This document shows, piece after piece, positions 7,335 to 11,516 of a stretch of 11,516 nucleotides of DNA. The number at the start of each line of letters is the position of its first letter. The stretch's first letter is position 1. The position numbers were made by a program, and so were the translations under genes. Origin of the DNA: Paenibacillaceae bacterium UBA6304 (GTDB taxonomy: Bacteria; Bacillota; Bacilli; Paenibacillales; Paenibacillaceae); the NCBI GenBank assembly GCA_002439285.1, contig DJTQ01000150.1, positions 1 through 11,516 of the forward strand. The letters run 5' to 3'. The notes under the pieces were generated by a model, which was not told the origin of the DNA, did not search any database, and saw nothing but the letters and a program-made list of their open reading frames with translations.

Positions 7335-8009
7335 ATGGCTCATACGGAGAAAAAACAATTTGCCGTAATCGGCATGGGACGATTCGGTTTAAGTGTAGCT
7401 AAAGCGCTCAGCGGGATGGGGTTTGACGTACTCGCGATCGATGCGGACGAAGTGCAAACCCAGGCTGTGTCAAATATTGTGACTCATGCGGTATCGGCTG
7501 ATTCCACCGACGAGGAAGCGCTTCGGGCGCTCGGCATCCGCAATTTCGATGTCGTCGTAGTGGCGATCGGGGAAGACATTCAGGCGAGCATTCTTACGAC
7601 GCTCATTCTGAAAGATATGGGCGGTCCGCTGATCGTGGTCAAAGCCCAGAACGAACTGCACGGGAAAGTGCTGCAAAAGATCGGCGCGGACAAAGTGATT
7701 TATCCGGAGCGGGATATGGGGCTGCGCGTAGCGCATCACCTGACCTCCCCGAATATTCTGGATTACATCGAATTGTCGGATGAATATAGTATTGTCGAGC
7801 TACGGGCGACGAAGGCCATGTTCGGTCAGAACCTTAAGGAGCTGAACGTGCGGGCCAAATTCGGCTGTAACGTTATGGCGATTAAACGCGGATCGAAGAT
7901 GAACATTTCTCCATCCTCCAGCGATCGTCTATCCGAGGGCGACGTACTTGTCATCGTCGGCGAGAAGAATGACCTGACCAAGATGGAGCTCGCCTTTTCG
8001 GAGACTTAA
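7335..8009 (+). CDS. ktrA: KtrA/KtrC-type RCK regulator of a potassium uptake channel
   Basis: This 224-residue cytoplasmic protein is the gating subunit of a Ktr potassium transporter; an octameric ring of it opens a KtrB/KtrD membrane subunit. Residues about 8-125 form an RCK-N (TrkA-N) Rossmann domain. The nucleotide motif is Gly13-Met-Gly-Arg-Phe-Gly18, with Asp36 ending the second strand and Asp56 in the following loop (Ser-Ala-Asp-Ser-Thr). Residues about 140-222 form an RCK-C (TrkA-C) domain, which in this family can bind cyclic di-AMP. The length matches Bacillus KtrA and KtrC (about 221). No KtrB/KtrD gene is in the window, so the monocistronic KtrC type is as likely as KtrA. The weak GGTG ribosome binding site (7326-7329) lies 5 bases from the ATG. 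The methyltransferase gene follows 37 bases later without a terminator, so the two are probably co-transcribed. Confidence 0.92.
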   Translation: MAHTEKKQFAVIGMGRFGLSVAKALSGMGFDVLAIDADEVQTQAVSNIVTHAVSADSTDEEALRALGIRNFDVVVVAIGEDIQASILTTLILKDMGGPLIVVKAQNELHGKVLQKIGADKVIYPERDMGLRVAHHLTSPNILDYIELSDEYSIVELRATKAMFGQNLKELNVRAKFGCNVMAIKRGSKMNISPSSSDRLSEGDVLVIVGEKNDLTKMELAFSET

Positions 8010-8046
8010 ACATAGAACGGATTATTGGTAAAGGAATGAACAGCAA

Positions 8047-8850
8047 ATGCAAATTTTGTCTCCGCAAAATCCGCGGGTGAAGGAATGGGCGGGACTGCTT
8101 GAGAAGAAGCAGCGCGATAAACAGGGCAAATACCTCATCGAAGGGATCCATCTCGTTCAGGAAGCACTTGGGGCACGGGCGGATATCGAATGCGTCTGCT
8201 ATGATACGGAGAGAGGAATTCCTGCAGAATTGGCCGAGGCCGCATCGGCCGGCCTGGGCGTGGAATGGATCGCGGTGTCCGACGCCGTGATCGGGAAGTG
8301 CAGCGACACGAAGACGCCGCAGCCGGTGTTCGCGGTCGTCCGCAAAGGAAGCGGGGCGCTGCAACCGCTGCTTGACATCGCGGGCGGCTTGGTTGTGGTG
8401 CTGGACGGCGTGCAGGATCCCGGCAACGTCGGCACCATTATCCGCACCGCCGACGCAGTCGGTGCGGACGGCGTGATCGTCGGCGCCGGGTGCGCCGACA
8501 TTTACGGGCCCAAGGTGCTGCGCGCCACCATGGGCTCGCTCTTTCACTTGCCGGTGGTACACGGCAAGCTGGACGAGCTGCTGCCGCAGGCCAAGGCGCG
8601 CGGCATCCGGCTGGCCGGCACCAGCCTGCAGGCGGCGGTGAACTGCTACGCGTACGACTTCACCGGGCCGGTATGGCTGTTGTTCGGCAGCGAAGGCGGC
8701 GGGCTGAGCGACGAAGTCCGCGATCTCATGGACGACGGCCTGATCATCCCGATGCGCGGCCGCGCCGAATCGCTGAACGTGGCGATGGCCGCCTCGGTGC
8801 TGCTGTACGAAGCGCTGCGGCAGCGGGAGTTTTCACCCGGCGATAGATAA
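8047..8850 (+). CDS. SpoU/TrmH-family RNA 2'-O-methyltransferase (YsgA-like)
   Basis: This 267-residue enzyme should transfer a methyl group from S-adenosylmethionine to a ribose 2'-OH, probably in 23S rRNA. The N-terminus, about residues 6-40 (Asn-Pro-Arg-Val-Lys, then Gly-Lys-Tyr-Leu-Ile-Glu-Gly), matches the SpoU substrate-binding domain. The C-terminal trefoil-knot domain has all three motifs: motif 1 Asp120-Gly-Val-Gln-Asp-Pro-Gly-Asn127-Val-Gly-Thr with Arg133, motif 2 Leu-Phe-Gly-Ser-Glu216-Gly-Gly-Gly-Leu, and motif 3 Ile-Pro-Met-Arg-Gly with Glu-Ser-Leu-Asn-Val-Ala-Met-Ala near 241-248. The exact target nucleotide cannot be read from sequence. AAGGA at 8031-8035 is 11 bases from the ATG, a little far. 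GC content rises sharply within the gene, from about 50% near 8101-8160 to 80% at 8581-8640. It lies close behind the ktr gene. Confidence 0.92.
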   Translation: MQILSPQNPRVKEWAGLLEKKQRDKQGKYLIEGIHLVQEALGARADIECVCYDTERGIPAELAEAASAGLGVEWIAVSDAVIGKCSDTKTPQPVFAVVRKGSGALQPLLDIAGGLVVVLDGVQDPGNVGTIIRTADAVGADGVIVGAGCADIYGPKVLRATMGSLFHLPVVHGKLDELLPQAKARGIRLAGTSLQAAVNCYAYDFTGPVWLLFGSEGGGLSDEVRDLMDDGLIIPMRGRAESLNVAMAASVLLYEALRQREFSPGDR

Positions 8851-8896
8851 TTCCTAGTCGCCTCTCCCGATAACTTTCGCAATACACTTATAATGC

Positions 8897-8926
8897 AAGC
8901 CCCCGGTTCATTTGGACCGGGGGCTT
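8897..8926 (+). terminator. Hairpin terminator after the RNA methyltransferase gene
   Basis: AAGCCCCCGGT (8897-8907) and ACCGGGGGCTT (8916-8926) form a perfect 11-bp stem with an 8-base loop, 46 bases after the stop codon. Only two T residues follow directly, so it lacks a classical T-run; termination or 3'-end protection are both possible. A perfect TATAAT at 8889-8894 lies just upstream, but no -35 accompanies it. Confidence 0.65.
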
Positions 8927-9035
8927 CATGCTTCCAATAGGCCTCGATCCGGCCCTGTCCTTTCTGTACCTGGGTCCCTTCTTCTGCAGTTAGGTGAGCG
9001 CAGGGATGGGGCAGGTAACGAGGAACGGAACAGGA

Positions 9036-9063
9036 GGGGAACTGGAATGGGGCGGGAACTGGG
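9036..9063 (+). other. Potential G-quadruplex (G-run cluster)
   Basis: Four G-runs lie on the plus strand: GGGG (9036-9039), GGGG (9049-9052), GGG (9054-9056) and GGG (9061-9063), with loops of 9, 1 and 4 bases. The 9-mer GGGAACTGG occurs twice (9037-9045 and 9054-9062), 17 bases apart. The surrounding stretch is strongly purine-biased. Folding is a prediction only. Confidence 0.4.
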
Positions 9064-9082
9064 ACGAGGATGGCAACGGAAG

Positions 9083-9267
9083 CTAACGGACACCAGGGAC
9101 CTTATTGAGGCGAAAATGGCCGATTTAAAAAGCTAACGGACGCCAAGGCCGTTAATTTGCCCGATTAGCCCTGTTGAAGCCGTATTTTCGGGGAATAGCG
9201 GCTCCTGTGACCGTTAGATTGCTGAAGTCTCCTTTTTGAAGCGAATAAGGTTCGCTGTGTCCGTTAG
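9083..9267. repeat. Symmetric array of four CTAACGG-type intergenic repeats
   Basis: CTAACGG occurs at 9083-9089 and 9133-9139 on the plus strand, and as its complement CCGTTAG at 9211-9217 and 9261-9267. Each same-strand pair is exactly 50 bases apart. The whole array is symmetric about position 9175. The outer copies share more: CTAACGGACAC, then CCTTATT at 9100-9106 mirrored by AATAAGG at 9244-9250, again centred on 9175. The inner copies are more diverged but keep CTAACGG and a nearby GCCG. The right half contains two small hairpins: AGCGAA (9240-9245) with TTCGCT (9251-9256), and AGCCGTATT (9178-9186) with AATAGCGGCT (9194-9203, one bulge). No open reading frame or transposase accompanies it. 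It looks like a dispersed palindromic intergenic element, but I do not recognise a named family. Confidence 0.75.
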
Positions 9268-9296
9268 AGTAGCGCTATTTTTAATATTTAGAAGGA

Positions 9297-9323
9297 TTGA
9301 ATAGGGACCGGGGAGAATATAAA
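9297..9323 (+). promoter_or_regulatory. Weak candidate promoter for the MerR-type gene
   Basis: TTGAAT (9297-9302) and TATAAA (9318-9323) are reasonable -35 and -10 hexamers, but the 15-bp spacer is shorter than the usual 17. Transcription from here would start near 9330 and give a leader of about 120 bases that contains the hairpin at 9350-9373. No clear dyad sits in the spacer, where MerR proteins normally bind. Confidence 0.3.
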
Positions 9324-9349
9324 CCATATACCAATATCTTTATCGTGAT

Positions 9350-9373
9350 CCTCTGGTGCAGGCAGAGGTTTTT
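9350..9373 (+). terminator. Terminator-like hairpin in the leader of the MerR-type gene (possible attenuator)
   Basis: CCTCTG (9350-9355) and CAGAGG (9363-9368) form a perfect stem with a 7-base loop, followed by five T residues (9369-9373). CCATATA (9324-9330) and TATATGG (9373-9379) can form a second, enclosing stem. It lies 80 bases before the MerR-type start codon and more than 400 bases from the previous gene, so a leader attenuator fits its place better than a simple gene end. Confidence 0.45.
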
Positions 9374-9375
9374 AT

Positions 9376-9405
9376 ATGGCTAATAATGTGATTTTTTTCA
9401 CTTAA
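9376..9405 (+). CDS. Speculative 9-codon leader peptide
   Basis: ATG at 9376 opens a short reading frame, MANNVIFFT, ending in TAA at 9405. AGAGG at 9364-9368, seven bases upstream, could act as a weak ribosome binding site and is itself the 3' arm of the leader hairpin. Such an arrangement is seen in translation-dependent attenuation. An ORF this short can easily arise by chance. Confidence 0.15.
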   Translation: MANNVIFFT

Positions 9406-9452
9406 TTACTATTATTATTCAAACTACACAATGACTCTAAAGGAGCGCGCAC

Positions 9453-10727
9453 ATGAAAATCGGCGAGTTTGCCAAAAGGAATAATATTACGCAAGATACG
9501 ATTCGCCATTATATCGATCTGGGATTGCTTGTTGCGGAAAAACAAGGCTCCCAGTATAAATTTACGGAAGAGGATAGCGGCGATCTCGAGGACATCGTTC
9601 TATTGAAGCAGTTGGATTTTTCGCTGACCGAAATTCAGGAGATTTTTTGCTTTTACAGGCTTGAGGGAGAGAAGTCGGACGACTTCAGGAGTTTTTATTT
9701 GTCCTTGCTGGAGAGGAAAAGAGAACAAGTCCGGAATGAGCAATTGAAATTCCAAGAGATCGACGTCCGCATAAGGAATCGGATTCATGAGTTAAAGAAG
9801 GATGAATTCAACAAGAAGGGAAGCATAGGCTTTCCGATAACGTCTACGTCGCTCTTGCAGTGTCCGGATTGCAAAACAGCATTGGACATTCGCGGTGGTA
9901 CGATTGAGAAGAATATGTTGATGGAAGCTATCTTTCATTGTGAATGCGGATATATTGCATCTATTGAGAATGGGGTCTATATAGATCAAGCCGCGGTCGG
10001 CAAAAAGAAACAGATTCCTCCGAAGAGGGATTTCCTGGAGGCCGCTTCGCCTAAGTACATTAACTATTTGTATAATGGAACTTCTACTCTGATCGATTAC
10101 CTACAGCTTCACGGAGATCATCCCAGATATATTATGGAACTCGACAATTGTGTGGGACGGTTCTTGATGCAATATATCGACTTATTGCCGAAAGACTGCA
10201 CTTACATTCTCATTTGTCATGACAAAGAACGAATCGCGAATATGAAAAAGAATATTGAGCTGCAGCAGGAGCACAACAACTTTATCTTCTTTTGCTGCGA
10301 GTTTGACCGATTGCCGTTGACCCCGGCCTCGATTGATATTATCGTTGACCATTGGATGAGCAAAACTTATGCCAAAACGGCGGATAAGGATCTGCTGAAT
10401 ATCGTATCTCCTTTTCTGAAACAAGAGGGTCTGCTGATTGGAGCTTATCCTCATTTGGGATCGCAGTGTAAGGACTATCTTCATGTTCCGTTGAAGCTCA
10501 GGGAGCTCTTTAACCGGGATAAAATGCTGGATAAGTTGCAACAGTTAAATTTTACGGAGTTGGATGTTTCGGAGCTAGGCCCGATCACCGAAGACAATCC
10601 GTATATTGATATTCAAGGCAAAGAACAATATTTAACCCTTTACGTCGGTAAGAAAAAACGAAATTTTGATGTGATTTGCTCAGGCACTCAACTGGAGATC
10701 AAACAAAAGCAAAATCGGATTTCTTAA
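9453..10727 (+). CDS. MerR-family regulator fused to a zinc ribbon and a methyltransferase-like domain
   Basis: This 424-residue protein starts at an ATG with AAAGGAG at 9439-9445. Residues 1-70 are a canonical MerR winged helix: Met-Lys-Ile-Gly-Glu-Phe-Ala, then Thr-Ile-Arg-His-Tyr-Ile-Asp-Leu-Gly-Leu-Leu, then Leu-Asp-Phe-Ser-Leu-Thr-Glu-Ile. A charged helix (about 75-118) is the expected dimerisation coiled coil. Residues 137-165 hold a likely zinc ribbon, Cys137-Pro-Asp-Cys140 and Cys163-Glu-Cys165-Gly, resembling Trm112 or RlmA-type fingers. Residues about 200-400 look like a class I S-adenosylmethionine methyltransferase fold: a motif I-like Glu229-Leu-Asp-Asn-Cys-Val-Gly235-Arg-Phe, an acidic strand end with Asp257, a Leu-Pro-Leu-Thr-Pro-Ala-Ser-Ile-Asp-Ile-Ile segment (287-297), and a Gly-Leu-Leu-Ile-Gly strand (326-330). 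Motif I lacks the normal glycine-rich loop, so the domain may sense a ligand instead of catalysing. The gene stands alone, and its AT-rich sequence contrasts with the GC-rich methyltransferase gene before it. The MerR call is firm, the zinc ribbon likely, and the last domain inferred. Confidence 0.8.
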   Translation: MKIGEFAKRNNITQDTIRHYIDLGLLVAEKQGSQYKFTEEDSGDLEDIVLLKQLDFSLTEIQEIFCFYRLEGEKSDDFRSFYLSLLERKREQVRNEQLKFQEIDVRIRNRIHELKKDEFNKKGSIGFPITSTSLLQCPDCKTALDIRGGTIEKNMLMEAIFHCECGYIASIENGVYIDQAAVGKKKQIPPKRDFLEAASPKYINYLYNGTSTLIDYLQLHGDHPRYIMELDNCVGRFLMQYIDLLPKDCTYILICHDKERIANMKKNIELQQEHNNFIFFCCEFDRLPLTPASIDIIVDHWMSKTYAKTADKDLLNIVSPFLKQEGLLIGAYPHLGSQCKDYLHVPLKLRELFNRDKMLDKLQQLNFTELDVSELGPITEDNPYIDIQGKEQYLTLYVGKKKRNFDVICSGTQLEIKQKQNRIS

Positions 10728-10761
10728 AACCTCGGGTTGACCCCACCTTTTGCGTTTTTTT
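10705..10761 (+). terminator. Imperfect terminator-like structure after the MerR-type gene
   Basis: GCAAAA (10709-10714) can pair with TTTTGC (10748-10753), inside which GGG (10734-10736) pairs with CCC (10741-10743). A run of seven T residues follows to 10761. The stem overlaps the stop codon and contains mismatches, so it is a weak call. Confidence 0.35.
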
Positions 10762-10797
10762 CTCGTCTTTTCAAGTGCATAATTTCACAATGTGCTA

Positions 10798-10826
10798 TTG
10801 ACGTGGTGACAACCCCAGCATATAGA
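10798..10826 (+). promoter_or_regulatory. Sigma-A-type promoter of the flavin lipoprotein gene
   Basis: TTGACG (10798-10803) and TATAGA (10821-10826) are separated by 17 bases, a good vegetative promoter about 45 bases before the start codon. TTTCACAA at 10783-10790, just upstream, resembles a half-site of redox regulators such as Rex, but no full dyad is present. Confidence 0.55.
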
Positions 10827-10871
10827 ATCATGATTGTGTTCATGCGTTATATAAATCAAGGGGGACAAGAC

Positions 10872-11516
10872 ATGAAGAATCATGCAAAAAAGATAGGCTT
10901 TGTGCTGTTGGGACTAATTATGCTGCTGAGCGTATTCGGTTGCTCTAAATCCGAGCCGGCTAACAAGGAATCCGGATCTAATGCGCCTTCGGCGTCGGCT
11001 AAGTATAAACCTGGCACTTATACGGCAACGGCCGCTGGCAACAATGGGGATGTTACTGTCGAAGTCGTGTTTGACGAGAACTCCATCGTTTCTGTCACAG
11101 TAAAAGGCAGTAGCGAAACGGAAGGCATTAGCGATAAAGCCCTCGAGCAAATTCCACAGCAAATCGTGGAAGGGCAAACCTTGGCCGTGGATGTCGTATC
11201 CGGTGCATCGAATTCATCGAAAGCGATTCTTGCAGCCGTTGAGGATTGCGTCAAGCAAGCCGGCGGGGATATTGAAGCCCTTAAGGCGATAGCGGTTAAA
11301 GAGGAACAACCTAAGAAAGATACGGAGCTTACGACGGACGTTGTCGTGATCGGCGGTGGAGGCATGGGCCTGGCGGCCGCAGGATCGGCTTTCGAGAACG
11401 GTGCTAAGGTCATCGTACTCGAGAAAATGGGAACTTTGGGCGGCTCAACGGCATTATCCGGAGGATCGATCGCCGCTACGGGAACTCGCTTCCAGAAGGA
11501 AGAAGGTATTGAAGAT
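10872..11516 (+). CDS. Extracytoplasmic FMN/FAD reductase lipoprotein of the fumarate reductase/flavocytochrome c family, N-terminal part
   Basis: The frame is open from the ATG at 10872 (AAGGGGG at 10858-10864) to the window edge, 215 codons. Residues 1-24 are a lipoprotein signal ending in Ser-Val-Phe-Gly-Cys24, so the protein should be lipid-anchored outside the membrane; Phe at -2 is less usual. After a Ser/Ala-rich linker, residues 45-132 form an FMN-binding domain (PF04205 type). Its Asp107-Val-Val-Ser-Gly-Ala-Ser113-Asn-Ser matches the motif where ApbE attaches FMN covalently, with Ser113 as predicted acceptor. From residue 156 an FAD-binding domain begins: Asp-Val-Val-Val-Ile-Gly161-Gly-Gly-Gly-Met-Gly166, an acidic Glu184, and Gly190-Gly-Ser-Thr. 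Full-length relatives are roughly 500-600 residues and reduce fumarate, urocanate or similar acceptors using extracellular electrons. The substrate-binding part lies beyond the window, so the acceptor is unknown. No apbE gene is visible. Confidence 0.9.
   Translation, partial: MKNHAKKIGFVLLGLIMLLSVFGCSKSEPANKESGSNAPSASAKYKPGTYTATAAGNNGDVTVEVVFDENSIVSVTVKGSSETEGISDKALEQIPQQIVEGQTLAVDVVSGASNSSKAILAAVEDCVKQAGGDIEALKAIAVKEEQPKKDTELTTDVVVIGGGGMGLAAAGSAFENGAKVIVLEKMGTLGGSTALSGGSIAATGTRFQKEEGIED

Larger units (their letters stand above)
8851..9452. other. 602-bp structured non-coding region
   Basis: No credible gene is visible here. In order it holds a strong GC hairpin (8897-8926), an imperfect stem-loop (TACCTG at 8967-8972 with CAGGTA at 9012-9017), a G-run cluster on the plus strand (9036-9063), four CTAACGG-type repeats (9083-9267), a promoter-like pair of elements (9297-9323), a terminator-like hairpin (9350-9373) and an AT-rich leader before the MerR-type gene. 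Its density of structure is unlike the short, plain spacers elsewhere in the window. Confidence 0.7.

Noticed and set aside
7951..8562. 203-codon open frame on the minus strand across the ktr/methyltransferase junction
   Set aside because: It overlaps two conserved plus-strand genes, and its His/Arg/Ala-rich composition is typical of antisense frames in GC-rich DNA.
8912..9136. 74-codon plus-strand frame in the intergenic region
   Set aside because: Its Arg/Gly-rich composition follows the G-run cluster, it runs into the repeat array, and it has no convincing ribosome binding site.
9083..9267. CRISPR array
   Set aside because: The repeats are short, partly inverted, diverged outside a 7-11 base core, and there are no cas genes.
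1..11516. tRNA, rRNA, phage or insertion-sequence content
   Set aside because: No cloverleaf-like CCA-ended segments, rRNA-like stretches, transposase or integrase motifs were seen on either strand.

Overview
The window looks like chromosomal DNA of an endospore-forming member of the Bacillota, most likely Paenibacillus or a close relative. The evidence is a spore germination permease of the GerAB family, the spore protein SspI, a YwmB-type protein, a secreted protein with a copper-amine-oxidase-like stalk domain and a DUF5050-like region, strong AGGAGG-type ribosome binding sites, and mid-range GC with sharp local swings. The genus is inferred from gene content; no rRNA or other decisive marker is present.

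Layout. Positions 1-887 (minus) hold the N-terminal 295 codons of a GerAB-like permease whose 3' end lies outside the window. It diverges from a ywmB-like gene (1016-1846, plus). Next come zwf (glucose-6-phosphate dehydrogenase, 2044-3591) with a clear terminator, a secreted stalk/LYKM-repeat protein (3755-5200), and prfC (release factor 3, 5305-6888) with a very strong terminator. A short minus-strand gene, sspI (6975-7208), ends against that terminator. sspI diverges from a KtrA/KtrC-type potassium-channel regulator (7335-8009), which is followed by a SpoU/TrmH-family RNA 2'-O-methyltransferase (8047-8850). A 602-bp non-coding stretch (8851-9452) carries a hairpin, a G-run cluster, a symmetric array of four 50-bp-spaced repeats, and a terminator-like hairpin. 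It leads into an unusual three-part protein (9453-10727): MerR DNA-binding domain, zinc ribbon, and methyltransferase-like domain. The window ends in the first 215 codons of an extracytoplasmic FMN/FAD lipoprotein of the fumarate-reductase/flavocytochrome-c family (10872 onward).

Most genes appear to be independently transcribed housekeeping or sporulation genes, not one system. The ktr gene and the methyltransferase gene, 37 bp apart, are the only likely co-transcribed pair. The accessory-looking part is 8851 to the right end. No phage, insertion sequence, CRISPR array, tRNA or rRNA was seen. I found no convincing multi-gene undescribed system. The two most unusual items are the MerR-zinc-ribbon-methyltransferase-like protein with its structured leader, and the symmetric repeat array upstream of it.
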